A DNA stretch of 64,000 nt, from assembly GCA_016124615.1 (NCBI GenBank), contig WGNF01000006.1, positions 219,259-283,258 on the forward strand, written 5' to 3'. Below, piece after piece: positions 53,176 to 62,041 of the stretch. The notes under the pieces were generated by a model. It was not told the DNA's origin, made no database searches, and was given only the letters and a program-made list of their open reading frames with translations. The first letter of the stretch is position 1. Each line of letters starts with the position of its first letter. This stretch comes from Paracoccaceae bacterium. Its GTDB lineage: Bacteria; Pseudomonadota; Alphaproteobacteria; Rhodobacterales; Rhodobacteraceae. A program made the position numbers and the translations under genes.

Positions 53176-54171
53176 TCACAGCGCACCGGTCGCCAGACAG
53201 GCCGCCCAGACGCGGGTGGTGAAATCGGGTGCCGTCGGCTCGAACTGATGCTGGCGCAGGAACCAGGCGAGGTAGGCATCATAGGGAAAGGCGGCGAGGC
53301 GGGCGGGGGCGTTGCGCAGCGCCTCGGTCAGTTCGGCCGGGGTGCGGGCGACCTGCGTCGCCGCGTGGTAGTCGCTGATCGCGCAGGTGATGACAGGCCG
53401 GTGCTGCAACAGCGCCTCGAACCCGGCGGCGGAGTTCTGGGTGACGATCACCCGCGCGGCGGCGGCGATGTCATGCAGGCTGGCGGTTGTGATCGTGACG
53501 CCGGGCAGGCTGGCGGCAAGCGTGGTCAGCCGCGCGGCGGTTTCGGCCGATTGCGCCGGGTGCAGTTTCACCAGCACCGGCGCGCCGCCTGCCGCCGCCG
53601 CCGTCACCCGCAGCATGGTTTCGCTGTCGAGGTGATGGACCGGGGTGCCATAGCGCTCGATCTCTTGCACAAAGATCGCGGCGAAGGGGGGGGGCAGCGG
53701 CGCCCGCGCCGCCTGCGGGAACTTCGAGACGTTGGCGGCGACGAGGCGGTCACGCAGACCGCGCACGAAATCCGCAGCCGCATCGGCGTCGATCCCGGCC
53801 GGGTCGAATGTCCGCTGACCGATGGAGGAGCGGTAGTTCACCCCCTCGGGGTCGAGATACCAGAAGCCCCAAAGGTAACCGGGGTGGACGTGCAGCACGT
53901 TCGACGCAACCGGATGGCGCGGGCCGAGCATCAGATGCAGCCCGCGCTGGCCCAGCAACCGCTGCGAGGCCGGGCGTTCAGCCCGGACCAGCAGCGGCTG
54001 CACCGCTTCGACCCGTGCCTTGGCGGCGAGCTTCACGAAGAAGTCGAAGCGGCCCGACTGCACCGCGTCATGCCAGCTTTCGGCGGCATGTACGATCAGC
54101 CGCCGCCCGGTGTCGAGGTCGGCGATGCGGCCGACGGCGGCGTAACCGCCCCTTGGGCTGTCGGCGGGCAT
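53176..54171 (-). CDS. Capsule-polysaccharide-like glycosyltransferase-fold protein
   Basis: A 331-residue protein resembling KpsC/KpsS-type capsular polysaccharide enzymes: VLVKLHPAQSAETAARL in the middle, and VTQNSAAGFEALLQHRPVITCAISDYHAAT near the C-terminus, the conserved H-P and N-S-x-x-x-x-E-A segments. No capsule cluster is nearby, so the acceptor is unknown. No signal peptide. Confidence 0.65.
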   Translation of the reverse strand: MPADSPRGGYAAVGRIADLDTGRRLIVHAAESWHDAVQSGRFDFFVKLAAKARVEAVQPLLVRAERPASQRLLGQRGLHLMLGPRHPVASNVLHVHPGYLWGFWYLDPEGVNYRSSIGQRTFDPAGIDADAAADFVRGLRDRLVAANVSKFPQAARAPLPPPFAAIFVQEIERYGTPVHHLDSETMLRVTAAAAGGAPVLVKLHPAQSAETAARLTTLAASLPGVTITTASLHDIAAAARVIVTQNSAAGFEALLQHRPVITCAISDYHAATQVARTPAELTEALRNAPARLAAFPYDAYLAWFLRQHQFEPTAPDFTTRVWAACLATGAL

Positions 54172-54178
54172 CGGGGCG

Positions 54179-54508
54179 TTATTTCGGCGGCAGCGCGCGG
54201 GCGGTCGCCACGCTCATCGCCATCAGGGCGGCGCGGGTCGCGTCGTCGTCGGTCGCCTCGGCATCGGCCTGAACCATGCTGGCCATCGGCTTGCCGGTAA
54301 AGGTCATGTCGCCCACCCCCGGCAGGGCGCGGGCGGCGGCGTCATTGGCCTTGCCGATGCGGAAGATCGCGCCACCCTTGAGCACGCCACAGACCATATT
54401 GCCGTGCATCAGAAAGCAGAGCCCGCCGAACATCTTCTTTTCGGTGATGCCGGGCAGCCCTTCCAGGTCTTCGCGGATCAGCTGCGCCAGCCCTTCGTCA
54501 TAGGCCAT
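54179..54508 (-). CDS. TfoX/Sxy family N-terminal domain protein
   Basis: A 109-residue protein: AYDEGLAQLIREDLEGLPGITEKKMFGGLCFLMHGNMVCGVLKGG is the TfoX N-terminal signature. In gammaproteobacteria TfoX/Sxy controls competence, but this single-domain form in alphaproteobacteria is of unknown role. 7 bases before the capsule-like gene on the same strand. Confidence 0.85.
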   Translation of the reverse strand: MAYDEGLAQLIREDLEGLPGITEKKMFGGLCFLMHGNMVCGVLKGGAIFRIGKANDAAARALPGVGDMTFTGKPMASMVQADAEATDDDATRAALMAMSVATARALPPK

Positions 54509-54583
54509 CGCGCCCCTCCGCTTGCCATGCCGGTGACGGCAGCGTATCAGGCCGCGACCCCACGTTCCACGCCCAAGGTGCCC

Positions 54584-55321
54584 ATGTCAGAGCCTGCCGT
54601 CATCCTCGTTCGTCCGCAGATGGGCGAGAACATCGGGGCGGCGGCGCGGGCCATGCTGAACTTCGGGCTGACGCGGATGCGCGTGGTGGCGCCGCGCGAC
54701 GGCTGGCCCAACCCCAAGGCGGTGGCGATGGCCAGCGGCGCCAGCCGGGTGCTGGACGCGGCGGGCCGGTTCGACACGCTGCCTGAGGCATTGCGCGATT
54801 GCCACTATGTCTTTGCCACCACCGCGCGCGGGCGCGAGTTGACCAAGCCGGTGATGACGCCCGAACGCGCGATGGAACATGCCCGCGCGCTGGCCGCCGA
54901 GGGCAAGCAGGTCGGCATCCTTTTCGGCCCCGAACGCACCGGGCTGGAAAATGACGATGTGGCCCGCGCCGATGCCATCGTCACCGTGCCGGTGAACCCG
55001 GATTTCCCCTCGCTCAACCTTGCGCAATGCGTGCTGCTGGTGGCTTACGAATGGCGCCGTCAGGCCGCCGAACTGCCGCCCGAAGCGATGGCGCTGGCGG
55101 GCACCGATTTTGCCACCGGCATCGAGGTGGAAAAGCTGGGCGACCATGTCGAGGATGTGATGGCCCGCGCCGGGTTCTTCTTTCCCGAAGCAAAAGCGCC
55201 CAGCATGAAGGTGAACCTGCGCAACATGTGGGGCCGCCTGCCGCTGACGCGGGCCGACGTGCAGACGCTGCACGGCATGCTGCGTCAGATCGTCCGCTGG
55301 CGCGACGGCGGGCCGACTTGA
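54584..55321 (+). CDS. trmJ: tRNA (cytidine/uridine-2'-O-)-methyltransferase TrmJ
   Basis: A 245-residue SPOUT (TrmH-class) methyltransferase acting on position 32 of tRNAs. Seen: VILVRPQMGENIGAAARAMLNFGLTRMRVV, FATTARGRELTK, GILFGPERTGLENDDVARADAIVTVPVNPDFPSLNLAQCVLLVAYEW: the trefoil-knot SAM site. ATG 54584. ctaA follows 49 bases later. Confidence 0.9.
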   Translation: MSEPAVILVRPQMGENIGAAARAMLNFGLTRMRVVAPRDGWPNPKAVAMASGASRVLDAAGRFDTLPEALRDCHYVFATTARGRELTKPVMTPERAMEHARALAAEGKQVGILFGPERTGLENDDVARADAIVTVPVNPDFPSLNLAQCVLLVAYEWRRQAAELPPEAMALAGTDFATGIEVEKLGDHVEDVMARAGFFFPEAKAPSMKVNLRNMWGRLPLTRADVQTLHGMLRQIVRWRDGGPT

Positions 55322-55370
55322 AGGCGGCGGGGGCGGGCCCTAGTGTTTCCCCCGCGCGAACGGAGGCAGC

Positions 55371-56516
55371 ATGGCTCAGAAACGGATGATTTTCGAAGAG
55401 GTCGGTGCCAGGACCGTGCCCACGCCGCAGGGCAGCCTGATCAGCGGCAAGGGGCAGGGCGCGCGCCGCGCCATCCGGGCCTGGCTGATGCTGATCTTCG
55501 CGATGGTCACGGCGATGATCATCGTCGGCGGTCTGACCCGGCTGACCGGCTCGGGCCTGTCGATCACCCAGTGGAAGCCGATCTCGGGCGCGCTGCCGCC
55601 GATGACGGCCAAGGCCTGGGCCGACGCCTTCGCGCTTTATCAGCACAGCCCGCAATACCTGATCGAGAACAAGGGCATGTCGCTGCAGCATTTCCAGTAC
55701 ATCTACTGGTGGGAATGGTCGCACCGCCAGCTTGGCCGCACCATCGGGCTGGTCTGGGCGCTGGGCTTCTTCGGCTTCTGGGCGGCGGGGATGATCCCGA
55801 CCGGCTGGGTCCGGCGGCTGTTCGCGCTGGGCGTGCTGGGCGGCCTTCAGGGCGCGATCGGCTGGTGGATGGTGTCGTCGGGCCTGACCGGCGACATGAC
55901 CGCGGTAGCGTCCTACCGGCTGGCGACGCATCTTGGCATCGGCTTTGTCATCCTCGGGCTGACGGCGTGGTTCATCCTGCAGATGTCGCGCAGCGAGGCC
56001 GCGCTGTTGCAGGCGCGGCGGCAGGGTGACCGCAAGCTCTTTGGCATGGCGACGGGCGTTCTGCACCTCGCGTTCCTGCAGGTGCTGCTGGGCGCGCTGG
56101 TCGCGGGCATCGACGCGGGCCGCAACTATCCGACCTGGCCGATGATGAACGGCCACTTCTTCCCCGAGGATGCGTTCAAGGTCGACGGCGCGCTGTGGCG
56201 GGCGTTCTTCGAGAATGCGGGCCTCGTGCAGTTCGTGCACCGGATGACGGCCTATCTGCTGGTAACATTCGGCGTCATCGTGGCAATCCGGGCCCGCCGG
56301 TCGGCCCATGCCTCGATCCGGGGCGCTTTTGCGGCGATGGGGGCGATGCTGATCCTGCAGATGACGCTGGGGATCTTCACCGCGCTTTACGCGGCGCCGC
56401 TGCATATCGCCATTGTCCACCAGTTGGGCGCCGTGCTTCTCTGGGTGCTGATCCTGCGCGCCCGCCATACCGCGCGCTATCCGATTGTCGGCTCGATCCG
56501 GAGGGGAACCGCATGA
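55371..56516 (+). CDS. ctaA: Heme A synthase (COX15/CtaA type 2)
   Basis: A 381-residue membrane protein with about eight TM helices: MLIFAMVTAMIIVGGLTRLTGSGLSITQWKPISG, HFQYIYWWEWSHRQLGRTIGLVWALGFFGFW, IGWWMVSSGLTGD, VASYRLATHLGIGFVILGL and VQFVHRMTAYLLVTFG, with the conserved histidines. It oxidises heme O to heme A for aa3-type oxidase. Its stop overlaps the M32 peptidase start (ATGA). Confidence 0.93.
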   Translation: MAQKRMIFEEVGARTVPTPQGSLISGKGQGARRAIRAWLMLIFAMVTAMIIVGGLTRLTGSGLSITQWKPISGALPPMTAKAWADAFALYQHSPQYLIENKGMSLQHFQYIYWWEWSHRQLGRTIGLVWALGFFGFWAAGMIPTGWVRRLFALGVLGGLQGAIGWWMVSSGLTGDMTAVASYRLATHLGIGFVILGLTAWFILQMSRSEAALLQARRQGDRKLFGMATGVLHLAFLQVLLGALVAGIDAGRNYPTWPMMNGHFFPEDAFKVDGALWRAFFENAGLVQFVHRMTAYLLVTFGVIVAIRARRSAHASIRGAFAAMGAMLILQMTLGIFTALYAAPLHIAIVHQLGAVLLWVLILRARHTARYPIVGSIRRGTA

Positions 56517-57982
56517 CTGCCTATGACCGCCTGATGGCGTTTCAGCGTGAAACCGAGGCGCTGGGCCAGATCGCCGGCCGCCTTGGCTGGGATCAGGAAA
56601 CCATGATGCCGCGTGGCGCTGCCGATCAGCGCGGCGAAGAGCAGGGTGCCATCGAAGGCGTGCTGCATGCCCGCCGGTCGGATCCGCGCATCGCCGAGTG
56701 GCTGGAGGATGCGAACCCGCACAGCGATGTGGCGCGTGCCAACCTGCGCCTGATCCGGCGCGGCCATCTGCGCGCGACCCGCGTTCCCGCCGATCTGGCG
56801 CAGGAAATCGCCCGCGTCACATCGGTCGCGCAGGGCACCTGGGCCGAAGCGCGGCGGGCCGAGAACGTGGCGCAGTTCCTGCCCACCCTGACCCGCGTGG
56901 TGGCACTGAAGCGGCAAGAGGCGGCGGCGCTGGCGGGCAACGGCGATCTTTATGACGCGATGCTGGACGATTACGAACCCGGCGCCACGGCGGCCACGGT
57001 CGGCGCGATGTTCGACGGGCTGCGGCCGCGCCTTGTGGCGCTGCGCGAACGGGTGCTGGGCGCCGCCAGCCCCGCCGCGCTGGACGGGCATTTCCCCGCC
57101 GATGGCCAGATGCGCCTTGCCCGCGAACTGGCGCGGGCCTTCGGCTATGACTGGTCGCGCGGGCGGCTGGACCTTGCGGTCCACCCGTTCTCGTCAGGCT
57201 CTGGCCATGACGTGCGCATCACCACCCGCGTGGTCGAAGCCGAGCCGTTCAACTGCGTCTATTCGACGATCCACGAGACCGGCCACGCCTGTTACGAGCA
57301 GGGCATTGACCCGGCCTATCTGCTGACGCCGCTGGGGCAGGGCGTGTCGATGGGCGTGCATGAAAGCCAGAGCCGGATTTACGAAAACCAGCTTGGCCGC
57401 TCGCGTCCCTTCACCGGCTGGCTTTACGGCCGGATGACCGAAACCTTCGGCGCGCTGTCGGCGCCGGATGCCGATGCCTTCCATGCGGCGGTGAACCGGG
57501 TGCAGCCCGGCTTTATCCGGACCGAGGCGGATGAGGTGCACTATAACCTGCACGTCATGCTGCGCTTCGATCTGGAACGCGCGCTGATCGGCGGCGCGCT
57601 GGAGGTGGCCGATCTTGAAGCGGCCTGGAACGCGCGGTTCGAGAAGGATTTCGGCGTCGCGGTCGACAAGCCCTCGCACGGGATGTTGCAGGATGTGCAC
57701 TGGTCGGTGGGCCTGTTCGGCTATTTCCCGACCTATACGCTGGGCAACGTCTATGCCGGTTGCCTGAACCGGGCGATGCGCGCCGCGGTGCCGGGGGTGG
57801 ACGGCGCGCTGGCGCAGGGCGACGCAAGCCCCGCCACCGCATGGCTGCACACCAACGTGCAGCGCCACGGCGGGCTTTATGAGCCGCGCGAGGTGATCAC
57901 GCGCGCCTGCGGCTTTGCCCCGTCCGAGGCGCCGCTGCTGGACTACCTCGAAACCAAGTTCGCCGAGATCTACGCATTGTGA
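56513..57982 (+). CDS. M32 family carboxypeptidase Taq-like metalloprotease
   Basis: A 489-residue protein. Seen: LGWDQETMMPRGAADQRGEEQGAIEGVLHARRS, the zinc motif HETGHACYEQG, and ESQSRIYENQLGRSRPF, DEVHYNLHVMLRFDLERALI. It releases C-terminal residues from peptides. ATG 56513 overlaps the ctaA stop by 4 bases. Length normal. Confidence 0.93.
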   Translation: MTAYDRLMAFQRETEALGQIAGRLGWDQETMMPRGAADQRGEEQGAIEGVLHARRSDPRIAEWLEDANPHSDVARANLRLIRRGHLRATRVPADLAQEIARVTSVAQGTWAEARRAENVAQFLPTLTRVVALKRQEAAALAGNGDLYDAMLDDYEPGATAATVGAMFDGLRPRLVALRERVLGAASPAALDGHFPADGQMRLARELARAFGYDWSRGRLDLAVHPFSSGSGHDVRITTRVVEAEPFNCVYSTIHETGHACYEQGIDPAYLLTPLGQGVSMGVHESQSRIYENQLGRSRPFTGWLYGRMTETFGALSAPDADAFHAAVNRVQPGFIRTEADEVHYNLHVMLRFDLERALIGGALEVADLEAAWNARFEKDFGVAVDKPSHGMLQDVHWSVGLFGYFPTYTLGNVYAGCLNRAMRAAVPGVDGALAQGDASPATAWLHTNVQRHGGLYEPREVITRACGFAPSEAPLLDYLETKFAEIYAL

Positions 57983-59193
57983 GCGAAAGCGCGCCGCCGT
58001 CGTCGGGCGGGATTGGCGTCTGGCTGATCGCGGGGGGCCAGACCACCGGCTACGCCACGCTGAACTTCGCTTTTGCCGCGCTGCTGGTGGCGCTGAACGA
58101 TCCGGTGACGGGCGCACATATGCCGCGCACCATGCTGGCGGCGGGCCCGACCATCGGGCTGATCCTCGCCGCGCTGATCGCGCCGCGGATGGGGCGGCTG
58201 GTCGACCGGGGCCGGGGCGCGACGCTGTTGCGCTACGGCCCGCTGGTCGGCGCGGCGGGGCTGGTGCTGGCCACTTTCGCCGAGGCGCGGCCGGCGATCT
58301 GGATCGCGGCCTATCTGCTGATCGGCCTCGCGATGGCCACCACCCAGTTCGAGACCTGCTTTGCCCTGCTGACCCGCCGTCTTGGCACCGCGGCGCGCGG
58401 CGCCATCGTGCGGGTGACGCTGGTCGCGGGGTTCTCGGCCACCATCGCCTTTCCGCTGGGCGACGCGCTGGCGCGCAGCTTTGGCTGGCAGGGCGCGCTG
58501 CTGGCCTTCGCCGCCATCGCGGCGGGGGTAACGATGCCGCTGAACCTGATCGGCACCGCGCTGGTGCAGCGCCGCGTGGGGCGCGAGGTGCCGGATCCGC
58601 CGGACGCGGCGGGGGCGAAAAGTGCGCTGCACCGGGCGCTGCGCGATGGCGCGTTCTGGCGGCTGGGCGGGCTGATCGGCCTGATCTGGATGAACCATGC
58701 CATGCTGTCCACCTTCGCGCTGCCGCTGCTGGCCGGGCGCGGCGCGCCGCATGGCATCGCGGTGATGCTGGCGGCGGCGCTGGGGCCTGCGCAGGTCGCG
58801 GGGCGGGTGATGCTGGTGCTGGCGGGGGACGATCTGCCGCTGGGCCGCATCACGATCTGGACGCTGGCGGGGTTCGTGCTGTCGTCGACGCTGCTGCTGG
58901 CCGGTCACGGCGTGCCGACGATCTGGCTGCTGTATGCGCTGGCGCAGGGCAGTGCTGCGGGGATCGCCACCATCCTGCGACCGCTGCTCGCGGCCGAGAT
59001 TCTGGGCCGCGACGGCTTCGGCGCGGTCTGGGGCGCGCTGTCGGTGGCGCCGCTTCTGGCGCAGGCCCTTGCCCCGGTGGTGGGGGCGCTGCTGCTGACG
59101 TTGGGCGGCAGCGCGGTGATCGGGGCCTGTCTGGCGATGGCGGTGGCGGCGCTGCTTCTGGGCCTCAGCCTCAGGCCGCGCCTGCACGGCTGA
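57979..59193 (+). CDS. MFS transporter
   Basis: A 404-residue membrane protein with ~12 TM segments in two halves: LIAGGQTTGYATLNFAFAALLVALND, MGRLVDRGRGATLLRYGPLVGAAGLVLATFA, the second half beginning DGAFWRLGGLIGLIWMNHAMLSTFALPLLAG. Starts with GTG overlapping the M32 stop (GTGA). Substrate unknown; no drug or sugar signature was found. Confidence 0.85.
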   Translation: MSESAPPSSGGIGVWLIAGGQTTGYATLNFAFAALLVALNDPVTGAHMPRTMLAAGPTIGLILAALIAPRMGRLVDRGRGATLLRYGPLVGAAGLVLATFAEARPAIWIAAYLLIGLAMATTQFETCFALLTRRLGTAARGAIVRVTLVAGFSATIAFPLGDALARSFGWQGALLAFAAIAAGVTMPLNLIGTALVQRRVGREVPDPPDAAGAKSALHRALRDGAFWRLGGLIGLIWMNHAMLSTFALPLLAGRGAPHGIAVMLAAALGPAQVAGRVMLVLAGDDLPLGRITIWTLAGFVLSSTLLLAGHGVPTIWLLYALAQGSAAGIATILRPLLAAEILGRDGFGAVWGALSVAPLLAQALAPVVGALLLTLGGSAVIGACLAMAVAALLLGLSLRPRLHG

Positions 59194-59197
59194 TCGC

Positions 59198-59995
59198 TCA
59201 GGCGCCGGGGGGCCAGTCGGGGTGCCGCTTGTCGATGAAGGCGCTGATGCCCTCGTCGGTGTCGCGCCAGAGCATGTTTTCCACCATCACCGCGGCGGCA
59301 TGGTCGTAGGCCCCGGCCAGCCCCATCTCGATCTGTTCGTAGAAGGCGCGCTTGCCGATCTTCACCGCGGCACCCAGCTTGCCCGCGATGGTTTCGGCCA
59401 GCCAGTAGGCTTCGTCCCGCAGCGCCTCTTTCGGGGCGACGTGGTTGATCAGCCCGATCCGCTCGGCCTTGGCGGCGTCGATCAGGGTGCCGGTAGTCAG
59501 CATCTCGAAGGCTTGCTTGCGCGGCACCACGCGGCTGAGCGCGACCATCGGGGTCGAGCAGAACAGGCCGATGTTCACCCCGTTGACGCCAAACCGCGCG
59601 CCTTCGGCCGCCACGGCAAGGTCGCAGGTCGCGACCAGCTGACAGCCCGCGGCGACGGCGACGGAATGCACTTCGGCGATCACCGGCTGCGGCAGGTGGA
59701 CGATCTGCTGCATCACCGCGGCGCAACGGCGGAAGAGGTCGGCGAAATAGCTGCGGCCGTGGTCGTCGGCCTGCCGCCCGGCCTGCATTTCCTTCAGGTC
59801 GTGGCCCGCGCAGAACGCCTTGCCCGCGCCGCGCAGGATCACGGCCTTGGTGTCACGCTCGCCCTCCAGCCGGGTCAGCGCATCGGACAGCGCCGCCAGC
59901 AGTGCATCCGACAGCGCGTTCAGCGCCTCGGGGCGGTTCAGGGTCAGGATCGCGATCGGGCCATCATCCTCGCGCAGCAGGATCGGTTCGGTCAT
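59198..59995 (-). CDS. Enoyl-CoA hydratase-like protein (ECHDC3 type), catalytic glutamates replaced
   Basis: A 265-residue crotonase-fold protein: PIAILTLNRPEALNALSDAL, GKAFCAGHDLKEMQ, AVAAGCQLVATCDLAVAAEGARF, NIGLFCSTPMVALSRVVPRKQAFEML. In classic hydratases both active glutamates lie in GGGCELA and PEI-LG; here they are Q (GCQL) and N (VNIG), the pattern of the ECHDC3 family, whose substrate is not settled. Activity is therefore unclear. ATG 59995 with GGAGG upstream. The thioesterase is divergent. Confidence 0.85.
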   Translation of the reverse strand: MTEPILLREDDGPIAILTLNRPEALNALSDALLAALSDALTRLEGERDTKAVILRGAGKAFCAGHDLKEMQAGRQADDHGRSYFADLFRRCAAVMQQIVHLPQPVIAEVHSVAVAAGCQLVATCDLAVAAEGARFGVNGVNIGLFCSTPMVALSRVVPRKQAFEMLTTGTLIDAAKAERIGLINHVAPKEALRDEAYWLAETIAGKLGAAVKIGKRAFYEQIEMGLAGAYDHAAAVMVENMLWRDTDEGISAFIDKRHPDWPPGA

Positions 59996-60053
59996 CTTGT
60001 CATTCCTCCACTTTGGCGAAACTCTAGTGCGGCAACCGGACGGGGGGAAGGGC

Positions 60054-60473
60054 ATGGTGCCTGTGATGGACGAGGCGGCGCTGACGGCGTTTCTGGCGCG
60101 GGAGTTTCCGCAGGTCGCGGATGATTTCGTGGTGGAAACGGTAGCGGCGCACGGCGCGCGCATCCGGTTTCGGGTGGCCGACCGTCACCTGCGCCCCGGC
60201 GGCACGGTGTCGGGCCCGTCGATCTTCGCGCTGGCGGATGTGGCGATGTATCTGGCGCTGCTGGCGATGATCGGCCCGCAGGCGCTTGCGGTGACGACGA
60301 ATTGCGCCATCGACTTCATGCGCAAGCCCGCCGCTGGCTGCGACCTGATCGCCGAGGCCCGGATCCTGAAGCTGGGCCGCGTGTTGGCGGTGGGCGATGT
60401 GCTGGTCTTTTCGGACGGCAGCGCGGCGCCGGTGGCGCGGGCGGGGCTGACCTATTCGATCCCGCCGCGCTGA
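60054..60473 (+). CDS. PaaI-type hotdog thioesterase
   Basis: A 139-residue hotdog-fold protein: RPGGTVSGPSIFALADVAMYLALLAMIGPQALAVTTNCAIDFMRKPAAGCDLIAEARILKLGRVLAVGDV, the PaaI-like pattern. Hydrolyses acyl- or aryl-CoA thioesters. The start may be the ATG at 60066. Convergent with the bactofilin. Confidence 0.85.
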   Translation: MVPVMDEAALTAFLAREFPQVADDFVVETVAAHGARIRFRVADRHLRPGGTVSGPSIFALADVAMYLALLAMIGPQALAVTTNCAIDFMRKPAAGCDLIAEARILKLGRVLAVGDVLVFSDGSAAPVARAGLTYSIPPR

Positions 60474-60476
60474 GCC

Positions 60477-60851
60477 TTACTTGGCGGCGGCGTGCTTGAA
60501 CTTGCCGTCGATCACGGCGCCGCTTTCGATCACCAGCGTCTCGTAGGTGACCTGAACCGAGGCAACGGCGGTCGAGCGCAGCGTGAACTGCACGCAGCTT
60601 GCGCTGCCCGACAGGTTGCCGCGCACCTCGACGGCTTCGGCGCGGATCTTGCCGGTAACGGTGCCTTCGGCGCCGATCAGCAGGGTCCGGGCGTCGATGT
60701 CGCCCTGCACGTCGCCCAGCACCTCGATCATGCCGGTGGTGCTGATGTTGCCGGTGATGCGAAGATCGGAACTCAGCACCGACCGGGCGCCGGAGGCCGA
60801 TCCGCTGCGGACCGCAGGCATGGTGTCGCCTTCGGCGGATTTCGTGAACAT
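60477..60851 (-). CDS. Bactofilin (polymer-forming cytoskeletal protein)
   Basis: A 124-residue DUF583 beta-helix protein: SVLSSDLRITGNISTTGMIEVLGDVQGDIDARTLLIGAEGTVTGKIRAEAVEVRGNLSGSASCVQFTL, repeated strands each with G-x-I/V pattern. Bactofilins polymerise into filaments that position wall enzymes or shape the cell. ATG 60851 with GGAG 7 nt upstream. Confidence 0.93.
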   Translation of the reverse strand: MFTKSAEGDTMPAVRSGSASGARSVLSSDLRITGNISTTGMIEVLGDVQGDIDARTLLIGAEGTVTGKIRAEAVEVRGNLSGSASCVQFTLRSTAVASVQVTYETLVIESGAVIDGKFKHAAAK

Positions 60852-61057
60852 GTCATCTCTCCTCGTCGGGGCGCAGCGCGGCGCCACCCGTTCCGCAACC
60901 GGTTAGAAGCCAAAGCCCGGCAAAGGGTCAAGTCTGGAAGTGCCGCATCGCCGGTTTCGGGCGGCTTTCCGGCTGATTTCCACCGGCCCGCTGTCGGGAA
61001 TGCGCTTGCGAGCGGGGGGCGGCTGCGAAAGAGTGGCGCCCGAAGAGGATCATTCCG

Positions 61058-62041
61058 ATGGAGACACGAGTGGCCGACGCAGCGTTTCGACCGGTATCCG
61101 GGTTCGACCTTCCACGCTATGCGGGGGTGCCGACCTTCATGCGGTTGCCGCATGTCGGGCTGGATGACGCGCGGATCGGGCAGGTGCAGATCGGGCTGAT
61201 CGGCGCGCCCTGGGATGGCGGCACCACCAACCGCCCCGGCCCGCGCCACGCGCCGCGGCAGATGCGCGACGCCTCGACCATGATCCGCGCCGGGCATGGC
61301 ATCACCGGCGTGCGCCCGTTCGAGCTGGTGAACTGCGCCGATCTGGGCGACGTCGGCCCGAACCCGGCCGACCTGCTGGACAGCATGGCCCGGATGGAGG
61401 CGTTCTATGCCCGCGTGCGCGCCGAGGGCATCTTGCCGCTGACGGCGGGGGGCGACCATCTCTGTACCCTGCCGATCCTGCGCGCGCTGGCCAAGGACCG
61501 GCCGCTGGGCATGATCCACTTCGACAGCCATACCGACCTCTTTCACAGCTACTTCGGCGGCACGATGTATACCCACGGCACCCCGTTCCGCCGCGCGGTG
61601 GAAGAGGGGCTGCTGGACCCCCGGCGGGTCTGCATGATCGGCATCCGCGGCCCGGTCTACGACATGGAAGACCGCGACTTTGCCAAGGCGGTCGGCATCC
61701 GGGTGATCCCGATCGAGGAATTTCACGCCCGTGGCGCCGAGGATGTGATGGTCGAGGCCCGTGCCATCGCCGGGTCGGGCGAGACCTACGTCAGCTACGA
61801 CATCGACTTTGTCGATCCGGCCTTCGCCCCCGGCACCGGTACGCCCGAGGTGGGTGGGCCGAACTCGTGGCAGGCGCTCAGCGTGGCGCGGCTGCTGCGC
61901 GGGGTGAATGTGGTGGGGGCGGATCTTGTCGAGGTCTCGCCGCCGTTCGATCCCTCCGGGGCGACGGCCTTCCTTGGCGTGACGCTGATGTTCGAAATGC
62001 TCTGCGTGATGGCAGAGCGCATTGCAGAGGATGCAAGATGA
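61058..62041 (+). CDS. Ureohydrolase family protein (agmatinase/guanidino-acid hydrolase type)
   Basis: A 327-residue arginase-fold protein. Seen: PWDGGTTNRPGPRHAPRQMRDAS, GGDH, FDSHTDLFHS, SYDIDFVDPAFAPGTGTPEVGG: all Mn-binding residues of the family are present (H of GGDH, D-x-H-x-D, D-x-D). The serine in FDSHTD is a variant of the common DAH-D motif. Typical products: urea plus putrescine, 4-aminobutyrate or similar. The amidohydrolase overlaps its stop (ATGA). Substrate unproven. Confidence 0.88.
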   Translation: METRVADAAFRPVSGFDLPRYAGVPTFMRLPHVGLDDARIGQVQIGLIGAPWDGGTTNRPGPRHAPRQMRDASTMIRAGHGITGVRPFELVNCADLGDVGPNPADLLDSMARMEAFYARVRAEGILPLTAGGDHLCTLPILRALAKDRPLGMIHFDSHTDLFHSYFGGTMYTHGTPFRRAVEEGLLDPRRVCMIGIRGPVYDMEDRDFAKAVGIRVIPIEEFHARGAEDVMVEARAIAGSGETYVSYDIDFVDPAFAPGTGTPEVGGPNSWQALSVARLLRGVNVVGADLVEVSPPFDPSGATAFLGVTLMFEMLCVMAERIAEDAR

